From the NCBI GenBank assembly GCA_023376005.1, contig CM042163.1:4668461-4732460 (forward strand): a DNA stretch of 64,000 nt, read 5' to 3'. The stretch's first letter is position 1. Each line of letters begins with the position of its first letter. Shown here piece after piece: positions 14,401 through 29,500 of this stretch. The position numbers were made by a program, and so were the translations under genes. Source of the DNA: Doryteuthis pealeii (taxonomy: Eukaryota > Mollusca > Cephalopoda > Myopsida > Loliginidae). The notes beneath the pieces are model-generated. The model did no database searches, was not told where the DNA came from, and was given only the letters and a program-made list of their open reading frames with translations.

Positions 14401-17373
14401 CTCTGTAGCAGACTGTTCATGTGTTACATAATCATTAGATACCTAATGATTATGACAGTAGTGTAGAAATCATTATGGCGATCAGAACAGCTGATGGCCT
14501 TGAGAGTGAGTGACAGCGTTTGACCTCACTCTGACCTTGCGGTCTGGGGATGATTGTGAGAACTGGAAGGTGATAGAAAGCCCCCTTCCGGTTTAAGGAT
14601 ACTAAGTAAGTAACTTAGACAGTTAGAACCTAGAAGCCGAGCTAGCAAGATGTGAGTCTCACTGCGCAGATGTCTGGTCTGGGGGTCTACGAATAAAGTA
14701 ACATCATCGTAAATCGAAGTCTTGTGTTTATTACTAAAAACCAACAATGACACAGGGCTTCTGATAAGTAATGATCCCCAACAGAAACCAGACACGGAAT
14801 CCTCAATAGAAGACCAGACGAGACCTTAGAAGATATACCAGACCAAAGATAGATCACAGACGATCAGAATAGCAAAGCCGGCCAGAAGAAGATACGACCA
14901 GAGTAAGAAGTAAGAGAAGTATATAATATATATACCTATTTAGTGCCAGTAAAGAAGGGTATGCAACACATGTCTGAAGCCACCCTGGCGCAACACCATG
15001 AAGCCAAGAAATCCAGAAGAAAGCAGCGGCAACAAAGCACTGGCACATCAACATCTTTAGGGACAGCCTTCACATGTGACATCAAAGTGGACCTAAGAGT
15101 AATGATTATCAAGGGGTACTCCAGATTCCCCATAGCTCCAAAATTGTAATTTCACCATTAGATAATGTTCTGCTACATGGCAATAGCATAATCTTTACAG
15201 ATCATTGCCGTCCCTCACAATCCCACAACTCCACCACCAGAACCCTTCCTTGCATGAGCCCTCAAATGACTCATCAAACCTGCTGCAGATCTACAAAGTT
15301 TGATGCAAATATGACATTGAAAAGACTTCTTCTGCTACATACATTCATACATACATACATATTTTCTCTTACAAACACACATTCATATCGCATACATACA
15401 TTCACATACATCCCCCCGACTCCATTCATTCTTCCAACCCATTTCTGTGACTGACTTATTTCTTCCTCTATTAACTGCAACCCTGTATTAATTGGGTCAG
15501 GTACATGACAGATACACATGCACCCCCTCGCCTACATGATAGATCATGTGAATACTTGGACCTTTTCCTGCACTTTTTAACAAACGGCAGTCTCTTCCAC
15601 AAACTCCAAAGCGAACGGACACATTTCACAATCTCTGCAGAACACAACACTTTTTTTTTTTTTTACCATCGTAATTTTCTGTTGAGAACCTTGAACTTTT
15701 TCCCCTTTTTATGACCTTGTAAAATTGTTTGTTTGTGTTTCCCGTTGTTCATCAATATATATATATATATATTTTTGTCTTTATTTTTTACGCATTGTAT
15801 TGCCTTCGAATTTTATTATTTCATATATATATATATATATATATGAAGTGGTCAAACAATGTGTTTGAAATGGCAAAGGCCGACAATTTTTAGGGAGATT
15901 ATGTGCTTAATTAAAGTCATACCTAATTTGTTAATTAATTAATTATAATTAAATGAATTAGGCATGCATATTGGTTTAAATGTAAAGCGTAAATATATAT
16001 ATATATACACACATATATATATATATATATATATATCATTCTTGTTCATTCTATCGTCTTCAGTTTTTACTCTTTTTTTGTTGTTTTCATTTAATTGTTT
16101 ATTGTTTTCATAGACCGCTTGGTTATATTGAAGTCAGTTAGAAATGACACCTTGTCTTCCCAGTTCGACGGTAATTGGAACTTATTCTTCAGGTTAAAAC
16201 TATCTGTCGACACTACTCAGCCATGTAAGGCAGAATAGATACCAAATTTTTGTTTCAACCATTATCATTTGGTTGAAAAATGTTTATCCTGAATAAAAGA
16301 TGTCATCTCACCTGTATACAAGAGAAGAAGAAAATTTCTCATTAAGGTAAGACTGGAATCCAGGCACATAGTGTTGGAATTTACGATCAGTAAGTAAAGA
16401 GAAAACGTGGATCTGGAAGAAGAAGAAGAAGAAGAAAACAGAAAATTGAATTATTTTTTGATTTTTCAGGAAATTTTTAATGGTGGAAAGTTTCACACAC
16501 AAAAAAAGTCAAATGTCACAAAATGGTAAAAAAGGTGAGTTGACAACCAACAGAAGAAAAGGAAAATAAATACTGGCTGACTTACGAGAGCTTCAAAAAC
16601 ATTTTTAGCATATGAAACTGGTTGGGTAGAGTCAGATGAGAACATGTTGAAGAGAGCATCCAAGATATCGTGCAGATACTGAAAAAAAAAAAAAAAAATA
16701 AGAATAAAAGGAAATATACTGACTATAAAAAAAAAAAAGAAAGGAAAATCCTGCTGTTTTAAAGCAGGCTTGGGGCATATATATATATATATATATATAT
16801 TTTGTATCTATAGCTCTGCTGATGAGGCCTAATAGGCCGAAATGTACATACAGAGATTGATTTTTCTCGATTTGTTTAGCCTTAAATTTAATAGGTAATC
16901 CCGCCTAATTAATTAATTATTAATTAATTAACTTTCATAAATTAGGTTCGACTTCATTTAAACACATATTCTCCCATATATATATATATATATATATGTA
17001 TATAGTTGATGCAAGTTTCACAATGATAAGACAGCGATATAAAAGATATAAAGTGCTCAATACGTAAGTAGAGCAAATTCATTATTATAATGGTATGCAC
17101 AGAAATAACCTACTCAAGTTTCACCATAAGGATCTTCAGGGTTAAATCCACTGAATTAATCAATATCTTGATTAATTCAGTGGATTTAAACCTGAAGATC
17201 CCTATGGTGAAACTCGAATAGGTTATTCCTGTGTATACCATTATAATATATAGAGCAGGCATGGGGTATATATATATGTTAGGGTAGTGTGAACATGAAG
17301 TCACCTCCGTTTGGTTACAGACAGTTTCTCGCCTATGTGATTCTCAAACCAGATACATAAACATGCACACATT

Positions 17374-17416
<43 letters not shown>

Positions 17417-20400
17417 TTCTGTTTGAATTTTTAAAGTATTTTGAAAATACATTAAAATTTAAAACGAAAACGTTTATGAAAGAGTGGCCATATATATATA
17501 TATATATATATATATGAAGGAAGGGTGGATGGGTTTAGGATCCGACGATATGCTGTAGATAGAAGGAAAGTGGTCAAGAAATGAACAACTCAAAACAAGT
17601 CACAGGGTGATACGTTTCGTCTGTATTCACAGACGTCCTCAGTCATTTGTGACTTTATTAAAGCAAAGCATACGTTTAAATACACGTGGCGGTGGTGGCC
17701 TCCCTGGCGCCACGTGTATTTAAACGTATGCTTTGCTTTAATAAAGTCACAAATGACTGAGGACGTCTGTGAATACAGACGAAACGTATCACCCTGTGAC
17801 TTGTTTTGAGTTGATCATTTCTTGACCACTTTCCTTCTATCTACAGCATATATATATATATATATATGTAAACACGGTTTGTTTGGAATGGCATTTTGCC
17901 GATAATTTTTGGGAGAATAAGTGCTTAATTGGAGTCGTACCTAATTTTGAAAATTAATTAATTAATAATGAATTTCGCACACATACAAGAATCGACCTTC
18001 ATCAGAGTGTAACATTTTTTGTAACAATAAAAAACTATTTTGTACCATAACCCCTAAAAAAACAAAAAAACAAATATCCTAATCATAACGGTCTATCTTA
18101 GCTATTTCTCAGCGTTCCAAATTTTAAAAAATTCGATTTTCGAATATTTCCAAAAATCTCTGTTGTTTTTTTGTTTTTTCACAATGAATTTTTTCAAAAA
18201 ATAAATATTCACTCTGATGAAGGTCGATTCTTGTATGTGTGCGAAATATTTTCACACACATAAACTGACCGAAACACATGTGTAAGTGATCGATTAAATT
18301 CATTTTATCCATTTACTTTTCTTTTCTTTACTCATTTTTCCTCATATTGTCGGATTCAATTCCTTTTCCATTTTTACATATATATATATATATATAATAT
18401 CTGTGACATTTTCCCTGATTGCCATCAAAATAATAAAGACATATTTTGTTTTTCTTTCTTTTGGAGCAATTTTCATAGATGAAAGGTCAATGAAGAGAGA
18501 AAAAAAGAAAAAGATTGTGAGTCGATTGAGAGGTTTTAGCACTTTTGTTACAATAACCTTTAAGGAACGACAATAAAAACAATTACACATTGTCATGACA
18601 ACCGCACTATCAAACCTCCCCCTCCTCCCTCCTCCTCCTTTGGGAAGAAGAATAGGAAAGGAAAAAAAAAAATAAAAAAATAAAAAAAATTGCCAGCAAC
18701 AACAAATGCAACTCACCCGCACAATGTCGATACTCTGCATATTTGCTAGCTTTTCCAAACTGGAAGAAATCTTATGTCTCTTGGATCGCCATTGTAAGAT
18801 TTCAAGGAGATCTCCTGCGGAAAACAAACAATCAAATTCAGCAGTTATCTTCTACAGCCAGCAACAACACACACCACACACACACACACACACACATGTG
18901 AAACAGAATCAGTTTAAATAAAGATCTACCAATATCTGACTATTGCAGAATAAGTAAAAGTAAGTTTGTGCAGTGACCTATTGTCGGTATCAGCCTAACA
19001 GTGAGAGAGTCTAGCCCATTTTCGCTATCGCTAGACCAGGGAGATTGTTTTTTTCCCAAGGTGGAGTGCCACAATTACCTTCAGCACCCCACTTTATCCC
19101 ACAGATCAGGTTACTCAATCTGTGCTACTCATATACTGAGTTGGCAAGGATCGGTATCGAACCAGGAACCTTGCGATTCCTAGGCAAGTGCTCTACCAAC
19201 TAAGAGTCACTTTCAATACAAACAAGCAAACAACATTTTTAACAAGATGACCAGAGAAATAAGTAATATAGTTATTTACCAATGCCTCTGCACGAGTAGG
19301 ATGTGACACAAGGTCAATTTCAGAAGCAGAGTTTAACAGGTTTGAATTAAGAGTTTTCCTTCTCCTAAACTGGTTGCCTAACTAAGGTTAAAGAGCTTAA
19401 TCTGCACTACTATTTACCCTTAGTTAGAGAGTGAATAGTTGGATGCATACCTTTCCCAAGGGTATTAGCGCTATGTGAACAATAGTTGGATGCGTACCTT
19501 TCCCAAGGGTATTAGCGCTGCATACCTTTCCCAAGGGTATTAGCGCTATGTGAACAATAGTTGGATGGTGAACAATAGTTGGATGCGTACCTTTCCAAGG
19601 GTATTAGCGCTATGTGAACAATAGTTGGATGCGTACCTTTCCCAAGGGTATTAGCGCTATGTGAACAATAGTTGGATGCATACCTTTCCCAAGGGTATTA
19701 GCGCTATGTGAACAATAGTTGGATGCATACCTTTACCAAGGGTATTAGCGCTATGTGAAATGCAAACATCCTTGTCTAGGATTTTTAAATTGGGTCACCG
19801 TGGTCCATTTCCTACAATGCTAACCATTACACTACAAGTGCCTTCTAAGTGCTTGTAACATTGGAGAAATACAAACTTAATTTGATGACTGTTGTCCTCA
19901 TCTTCATTGTGGTATGTAAAATCACAATGTTTCGGCTGCTGTATCCTCCTGTCTTCCTCAGGTGTTTCCTGTGTATCCGAGTATAGTAATGACCCAATCT
20001 GGGAAATCATTTTAATAGTTTGACTGTTGATCAAACAAAGCGTTGAAGAACTTTTGAAGATCTTATTCAAATAGCGACGTCATTCGTGACGGAGAATACA
20101 ACGGCAGAAACATTGGGTTTATACATACCATAATAAAGATGAGGACAACAGTCCGTAACGTCAAAATTATTCACATCAAGCCTCATCTAAAAATAAAAAC
20201 ATATGAGATGTCTTTGACCCATAGATAGGAACCTAGAGGTACTACCACTCCTGGTCATAGTGGATCTGGGAGTAATGGCAATGAAGAGGTACTCCATACT
20301 CCCAAGATCTCCAGCACTAAAGCTTCATCGTCATGTAGTTTAGTGTCGTACCCAAGATATCCCTTTTGGGATGAGAAACTTATCCTTCTACAAGTCAGCG

Positions 20401-20426
20401 TATTTTAAGACTTGCCAATAAGTATC

Positions 20427-20458
<32 letters not shown>

Positions 20459-23400
20459 TCTTTTTCAACTAGTATATTAGGTGTGAGACCTATCAGCTGT
20501 TCTTTATAAACATTCATCTTAATGTATATCCTGTGTATCCGAGTATAGTAATGACCCCCACCTGGGAAATCATTTTTAATAGTTTCACTGTTAATGAAAC
20601 AGGCATTGAAGATCTTATTCAAATAATGACATCATTGTTTTTGCACGTGTATCCTTCCAACATGTGTCATCAGAAGAATCACGATCATTTAGGAAAAAAT
20701 AAACAAAAATACAGACAAATAACAAACTTATTGTTATGATTTTAGTGGCCATCGATTCGGCTTCAAGCAAGAGCGCTTGTCCAGCGGAGATCCTTGTGCT
20801 AAGCAGAGCATAGTTTCGATCCACGGGTAAAGAATCCTTTAGTTGTTCCTTGGTGCTCCTCAGTCTTGTAAGTCCTTTGTCAATGATTGCAAATGGATGT
20901 CTCTCAGTTTCAGTGATTTAGTAGTCAACCAGCCACGCATTTGGGCTGTTGATTGGCTGAGGTTTAAACCACGTGATCTCGCTTAGTCTATAAATTGAAG
21001 TGGTGTATTGTAGCACACCTTATATCCCAAATAATCCAACACTTATTACTTTCTCTCTTGGCCTTGTGTCAGAATAGTTGAAAATTCTATCCAAAACAGC
21101 ATCATTCCAACATAACATGAAATGAGCACGAAAAACTCTCCATGTAGCCATTACAGATTCATCAGTCTTAAAAAATATTTCAACAGCAAATGCACAGTGT
21201 GCACCAGTCCAAGCCATGATCATAACTGACAACACTAACCCTTACACTATGAGCATCTCCTAAGTGCTTGTAAGATCGGTGTAATATAAACTTATTACGT
21301 GGCACAAAATCCCCCACTTAGAAATTAAAAGTAGAGCACGCATTGACTTAATTGAGACCATCCTATCGCAACGCCAACTGCAATGGTTGGGTCACACCAT
21401 CTGCATGCCTGCAGACAGACTCCCCCGTAAACTACTCTACAGTGAACTCACTGATGGCACGCGGAGGACAGGAGTCCCCCCAAAGCAGTTCAAAGACCAT
21501 ATTAAGACAATGCTGAAGAAATGTACCATCACACCTTCAAGCGTGGAAGATCTGGCCTCTAACAGATAGGCTTGGCAAGATGACTGCCGCACAGGAGCTA
21601 AGCAGCTCAATATCGACATAAACAGGACTGCAGAGTGGCAACGTCTTCGTCGTCATGAACAACCAAATGTAGATGGGAATTTCCCCTGCAATGTATGTGA
21701 CCGCATCTGCAAGTCCAGAATTGGACTAACGATGCACCAGAGGGTCCACAATTGAAGATATAGAGTGACGTCATAATCGTCTGCGACGAACTTCAAAAAA
21801 AAAAAAAGAAAGAAAGTTGGTCTCTTGGCCTTGTGCCAGAATTAATAACACTTTACAGACAAAAAAAAAGAAGAAAAAAAGAAAAAAGTGTTTACTATTT
21901 TGTGTGAATTTTGTTGAGCAGAGGCATGAAGTGACTTCAATATATTCCCGTGCACTCCGTTGAAAATTTTTTCCTCCAGTTTGAAGGCCTGATAGATTGG
22001 GGTTGTTTAACTCTGAAGTTGTAGAGGGTAAATGGGTGTAGGAGGCACTATCAAGTTGCGATAAAGATTCACACTGAATATGAGTAAAAGAAAAGAAAAA
22101 AAAAGAAGAATCAATTAGCATAATGAAATTAAAAAAAACAAAAACAAAACAATTTAGAAAAAAAAAAGAGAAAAACAATATTTTCATTCTAACAAAATCA
22201 ACGTTGGTACAATTAAAAAAAAAAATTAAAAAAGAATAAAACAGATTTTTAGAACATTGGTAATTAGGAAAATAATGGGTTTTTTTAGTTGTTTTTTTTT
22301 TTTGTTGTTGTTGCTTTAATGAAAGAAAAACAATGAGAAAGTTTTGAAAGCAAATTTAATGAATCTAACAAGTTTTTTTGGTTTGGTTTTCTTTATGGCA
22401 TATCAACCCCAGTGGGTCATTTAATGCCAATAAAGTTTTGAAATAAATCAATTCTTAATGGATAATACAATTTTTTTTTATAAATACATTTTTCTATTTA
22501 ACCCATAGATGGGACCCTAACAGGTATTACCACTCCGGGTCAGAGTGGACCAGGGAGCAATGGTGATGAAGGGGTGCTCCACATTCCCCAAACCTCCAAA
22601 ACTGGAACCTCACCATCAGATAGAGTTTAACGTCATACCCAAGACGTGTAGACCCTCAGCCACCGCCTTCTAGCACCCATATGATAAAAAGGGGTTGGGT
22701 CTTGCCATAAGGGCAATAGGGTTGGGAAAATCATATAGGTGCTAGGGCTTGACGTGACCAGCCGATTGATCGGGCCTCTCCGACCACCCGTCTAGCCCAA
22801 GATAGGGACAAAGTGGAGTATTGCAGGTCATGAACTGCTCATCTACCTGAGCTCTATCCTTAAGCATCACGGGTTGCCACCCACGGCCAACAGGTGGCCC
22901 CATTGGGGGAGTCTTACCCCTCTGCAGAGGTGCAGTCGGTGCATTCTAACGCCTCAGCCGACAGGGCGGAACAAGTTTTTCCATTTCTTTTTGGGATTGT
23001 TTTTTTAAATATTTTTATACATTTTTTTTATTTTTAATGATTTCTTTTTTCTGATTTTGATACTGGTTCTTGCCAACTTAGCACATGAGTAGCACAGCTT
23101 GGGTAATCTAATCTGTGTTATAACGTGTGGAGCTGATGGTAGATGTGGGTCTCTACTTTTTCAAAAACAATATCCCTGGTCTTGCACTAGCGAAAAAAAA
23201 GGGATGGATTTTTTTGCCATCCGTCTAATACCAACAATAGGCTACTCTGCCGATTTTGCTACTCATTTTTTTTTTACAAAATGGTTTTGGCATTAAATAA
23301 CCCGTGAAGATTGATATACCTTCTAACAGAGAAACCTAGCTCAACCAAACCAAACAATTTCTGAATTGTATTAATGGATAAAATCGTGATGAGAAAATGG

Positions 23401-23484
23401 TAGGGTGGTGATGCTCTGTTCCAAATTAGACATTTTGTGTTCATTGGCTAAAATATATCTCAAAATATAAAATTCAATTTTACT

Positions 23485-23523
<39 letters not shown>

Positions 23524-26500
23524 GCGGGGGGGGGGGAGTACAAAATGACTAACTAAAAATAATTATTTATTATTTGGCTTACTATTTCTCTGAATGTTTG
23601 AGATGAGGTTTGATGATTAGTATTATCTGCGTTATTCGGACTATTGTCCTCATCTTTATTGTTATTTGTACAACGTTTCAGCCAATATACCCTCCGGCCT
23701 TCTTCAGGTTCAGAAGGTTCCCGAGTCCGACAAGAAATACCTGAAGAAGGCCGGAGGGTATATCGGCCAAAACGTTGTTTGGTTTAGTTTCTTAGTTTAA
23801 TGGCACAACAACTTTCATTGGTTATTTAATGCCAAAGCCATCCTTCTACATATTCAACCCCTCCGCACAAGTGAGATGTGACAAAAAGTCAGTTTCTTAA
23901 GTGGAGTTTATTAGGTTTGAACTCAGAGTTTTTCTTCTTCTAGACTGGTTGCCTAACCAGGGTTAAAGTCCAGTCTGTTCTACTATTTTATCCATTACTG
24001 AAGGGGTAATAGTTGGATGCATACCTTTCCCAATGGTATTGGCACTAGGTGAAATGTAAACAGCCTCATCCAGGATATGAACTCATCTCACCATGGCCAT
24101 TTCCTATAATGATAACCATTACACTACACACCTCCAAAGCCATCCTTGTAGAAGAACAGTAGTAGTACTATTTAATCCATAGCTGGGGGAGGACCAGGGA
24201 GTTCATACATTTCCCATGGATTCACATTGCAGGATTATATACGTGTACAAGAATTATTTAAAAAATTGTTGGCATCCTTCCATCTACGAGAGACGATGGA
24301 GTAGTGTCAAGGTTTTTGTTAACTTGAACTACATAGCCTGGGCGGGTTCGTATGGAGGATGAGCTGTTGCCCGTGCAGCACATCCCCCCTCTCCACACTG
24401 CCGCTGTGATCAAAAGGAAAGGTAAGGGACCAATGCAGTTTGGCAACGGTAGTGTCGCAGAAGTTGATGGGTAGCACTGGATTTCAGCATCACACCACCT
24501 TAGAGACTCCTGATTTATTTTCGGGGTTTACTCCCCTAGCCTTTTCTTGAAGGCAACAAAGGTTCGGTGTTGGACTTCTCCTTGAGTTGATGGATTGCCA
24601 ACCAAGGCTAAAGAGTCCATTTAAATGGGTTTTTGTCAAAAGTTTATAGCAATTTACAAATCAGATTCCGCAAGGACTTTTCTGGAATATAATTAAGTGA
24701 AGGGAAATAAGCATTTTAAAAATTAATAAAAATATTAAAACATTAATAACATTCAATGTTAAATTAATCTATTCATCAATTGAACATTTTTAAATTCTGT
24801 CATTGATACATTAAAGACTTGAGTCAATGTTAAATAAGATCAGAATTTAATGAATTACAGTAAATATGCAAAATTGGGGTGGGATAATATATGATAGGTG
24901 CTACCATATTTTATCATGATAGATGATATGCTACCATACTTTACCATGATAGGTGCTACCATACTTTACCATGATAGGTGCTACCATACTTTACCATGAT
25001 AGGTGCTACCATACTTTATCTAATACCCAAACCCATTATTTTTTTTCCTAGACTCATACTAAAATATTAATTTTCTTCTTTTTAAATACAAGTATTAAAT
25101 CAATATTTAAAAAAATGTTTTACACTTCCTTTACCTCCTCATTCTTTATATAAAAAAATAAAAATTTTTTTATTCATTAATAAATCAAAGTAAAGCAAAG
25201 TGGACTATTTTCATTATCAGCTGGATAGCGAGGGAGTTTTACAAGTGCTAGACCAGGGAGATTGTTTCTGCAACTGAGGAGGAGCGCCACACCTACCATC
25301 AGTTCCCCACTTATATATACATATAAATATACATTAATAATATGGGTTGTTTTGAGGTAAATCTATCTCAGGTAGACTTTAATAGAGATACCATTAATAA
25401 ATGATACTGTAGCGTTAGTTTCGTATTTGCCTGGGAGAGTTGTCTGCCCGGTTTAGTTTGCTGGTGCCCGCTAGGGGAATTAGTATTTAAGCGGTTGGTT
25501 CAAAAGGCTTCTCTCTCTTTTCCTGTGCCTGATACTACGAGACACATGGGTTAGTTAAGGTCTACCCCGTCTCGTTGGGGCTTTTGGGCCCCCACTAACA
25601 TTACTGTAAGTTCTTCACACAGCATGGACTATCCCTAGTCTCATGTCTGTACTTTTATATGTTATCTTGTACCATTCATGAATGTGTCTTCATCTTTATT
25701 TATGTACTCTTTGTTTATGTACCCTTTTACCTATGTACTTTGTATCTCGTCATATCCATGTGCTGTACTTATATTAAATGTTTTGTCTGTTAACCTTCGT
25801 CGGAGTTTTGTATATTCAAAGTATTTATAACTTTGAACAATTCTTACAATACTAATTAAGATCAAATAATGATTATTTAATAAACATTGAGAATATAATA
25901 TAAATAACTAATGGAATTATGACTTTGGTGGCGACATAGTTTCATTATAATAAGGTTCATATGACGGCATTTGCTTTTGAAGATAGAAGTGGTGGTTATA
26001 GGGTAACTGTACAGCACAGATTACGTCATTACCTTTTTTTATGAACATTTACAAATAAACGTTGTTTTTCTCGAATTACCCCCCCCCCGTAAATATTTCA
26101 ATAAAAGAAAGAAACAAAACAAAACAAAAAAAAAACCAGTTGAATAGTCTTTGACTTACTTTATATATACATAGCGTATGGGCATCATCCATAAGAGTAA
26201 TATCACTGGTGGTTATTTTCAAAAACGCAAACCCAAAAAGCTTCTTCTCCCCTTTGTCACGAGCTGTGAATTAAATGAAGGAATACAAACAAATTCCATT
26301 AAAAAAAAAACAATAAAAACAAATACAAAAACACACACTCCTACTGCCAATAAATTAAAATTATCTATATTTACAAAATTACTTATTAATAAAATTTATC
26401 ATCATCATTAATATTATTATAGTGTGTATATTATATTATAATTATTATTATTATTATTATATAATATTATCATTCATCTCTCTGAATGTTTGAGATGAAG

Positions 26501-29500
26501 CTTGATGATTAGTATTATCAGCGTTATTCGGACTATTGTCCTCATCTTCATTGTTATCTGTACAACGTTTCGACCGATGTGCCCTCCGGCCTTCTTCAGG
26601 TATTTCTTGTCGGTCTCCTGATTACGACAAGAAAGTTCCATAGTCCAAAAAGAAATACTTGAAGAAGGCCGGAGGGCATATCAGCGTTATTCGGACTATT
26701 GTCCTCATCCTTATTGTTATTTGTACAACGTTTCGGCCAATATGCCCTCCAGCCTTCTTCAGGTATTTCTTGTCGGACTCCTGATTATGACAAGAAAGTT
26801 CCAGAGTCCAAAAAGAAGGTTCCCGAGTCCGACAAGAAATACCTGAAGAAGGCCGGAGGGCATATTGGCCGAAACGTTGTACAAATAACAATAAGGATGA
26901 GGACAATAGTCCGAATAACGCAGATAATACTAATTATCATTTACATATTTAATTTTTTAAAAATCTAACAAAAATCAATTAATTAATAAAATCTAATAAA
27001 AACTATGTGTATTTTTCTAGAATATTTTTCTCATTTTATGAAAATGTATTAGTTTTTGTCAATAAGTGTCAGTTGATACCTTTTCAAAAAATAAAAATAA
27101 AAGAAGTATAAAAATTCATTAATCCTACTTACTTGAACAGTGCCGAAGATCCAAGCGTATGTGGGCTTCAGTGAATTTCTCAATGGGTAAACAGAACTAT
27201 TTTTAAAAGAATAATGAAATAAGTACATTTTTTTTTATTTTATCAATGAACTATCCAAACAATTTGTTAAGAAATGCTTTTTGAAGAATCTATATGATGT
27301 ATGTGTGTGTGTATATATCTTATTATAATGGAGATTGTGTGTTTTTCTGTCTGTAACCGAAACTAAATCACTACTCAAGTCACAATTCCCTTAGTAATTG
27401 ACGTCACATTCACCATGAATTTATCCCTCTTTAAACCTCAATTATTAATAAAATTGTTTTACATTATTTATACTGTTAACCATATCTACATAATAATAAC
27501 ATGCAATTGTATTTATATATACAACAAAATAGCGGTTTACAGTGTGAACGGGAAGGCTAATTTGCATATTGATATTAAAAATGTAATTTTAATAAATATA
27601 TGCTTAGTATTATTGGTTTCTAACTGTTTGGTTTTATTTTAATGCATATAAGCAAAAATCTCTTCAATTAATCTTAAATGAAATCCATTAACAAGAAAAG
27701 ATAAGTGTCATTTTATTCTTTACTTCCTATTTTAACTAAATACTTAAATTAGAAAAAATAACAATGAAAGACAAGAGTGATGGAAGAGTAAATTTCAGTT
27801 GTTCTATTTTTTTTATTATACCCTCCTCTGTTTCAAATCTTTTTATCTGGATTCTTATTTAGTTTCATTAGCGTTTCTAATTTAATACAATATTTCATTA
27901 CATTAGAACTTAAATACTTGCACCCGGAGTGCATATATTTGCTAGTATATATGTATAGATGAAAGGGTATGAAAAACACAATATGTTGTTAAAATGAAAA
28001 ATATTTATATATCTTTTTTATTGCTGATATTGACAATATTTTGATTTATTAAAAATCATCATCATCAGAGTGTAATGATAGTTAGGTCCGTTTTCATCTA
28101 TACATTTACCGTTGGATTCATTTCCTTACTCTTAACCCATATTTATATATCCAAAACTTATCAACAAAATAAAAATAAATAATAACATTTTATTTTTACA
28201 ATACATAACATAACTATATCCATCATAATTCCTAGAAAAATCCAAAAATATTCAAATTCTCGAGATTTGCTAACAGCTCTGTATTGTTAAGCGTCCTAAA
28301 GTGAATTTTAAAAAATTCTCTTCGTACATTTTTAAAATTCTCCGTTTTTCTCCAACAAATTTTTTCATTTCAAAATAAAATTTCACTCTGATGAAGGTCG
28401 AATTTTCTCTGTGTACGGAATATTTTTACATTTTTCTATTATTATTATTTCATTTCATTTGTTTATTTAATGATAATAATAGTTTGAATCGCATACACAT
28501 GAAGGTCGAATTTTCTCTGTGTACGGAATATTTTTACATTTTTCTATTATTATTATTTCATTTCATTTGTTTATTTAATGATAATGATAGTTTGAATCGT
28601 GTACACATAGATAAACTGACCGAAACACGTGTAAGTGATATTGATTAAATTCATCTTTTATTATCCATTCTGTACTTTCTTTTCTTTATTCATTCTTCCT
28701 CATATGTAATATATATATAAGATATATATATTCATACAAAACTGCCAGGAAACTAAAGCTAATAAGTAAAAAGTGCTCAATACCTAAGTAGAGCAAATAA
28801 TAAAGATAAATCTAATGAGTCAGACAAACCTACTAAAAGTTTCGCTTAATGGTCTTCAGGAGTCGGATCTTAGCCCTGAAGAGCATTAAGCAAATTAAGT
28901 TCCTGACACTAATACATTATTCTGTGTACTTGACATGAGACTTTGATGAGTTGTGCTGCACCCGAGCACTGTATACAATAAATTTCATTATTATAAATTG
29001 AGAATCTGTTATGCCGTCAAAGATACGTGGTTCAAAGTTAACTGACCTGAAAAAATTTAAAAGTTTTTAAATAAAATAACTGGTGCATTATATTTTTTAT
29101 TTATTAATATATCAACACTGAAAATTTCATTAATTTCAGTTAATTCCCTGATTTTTGGTATTTTTCTTACTTTTGGTGGGGTGACATACGATGGTGGAAT
29201 TTGGGTCAGTTATGTTCGATTTAACCAATGAGACTATTCAAATCATCCGAGATGAAATACAAAAATGTACGAATGTACACAAAAAAAATATAATAAGAAA
29301 GAAAGAAGGAGTAGGAGAAAGAAGGAGAGAGAGAATGTGATAATGCTAACCTGTTTCACTCGAAAAAGATGAAAAGAAGGAAATAAAAGGGAAAAAAAAA
29401 GTGAGAGAGAGTCAAGTGAAGATTATTATACTTTTTAAATATTGAACTATTTGCAATAGCTCTTAAGTAAACATATCAAACGTTGTAATAATTAAATTAT

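Noticed and set aside
28391..28648. 85-codon frame with a 36-residue repeat
   Set aside because: It lies inside the duplicated stem II of a hammerhead element.
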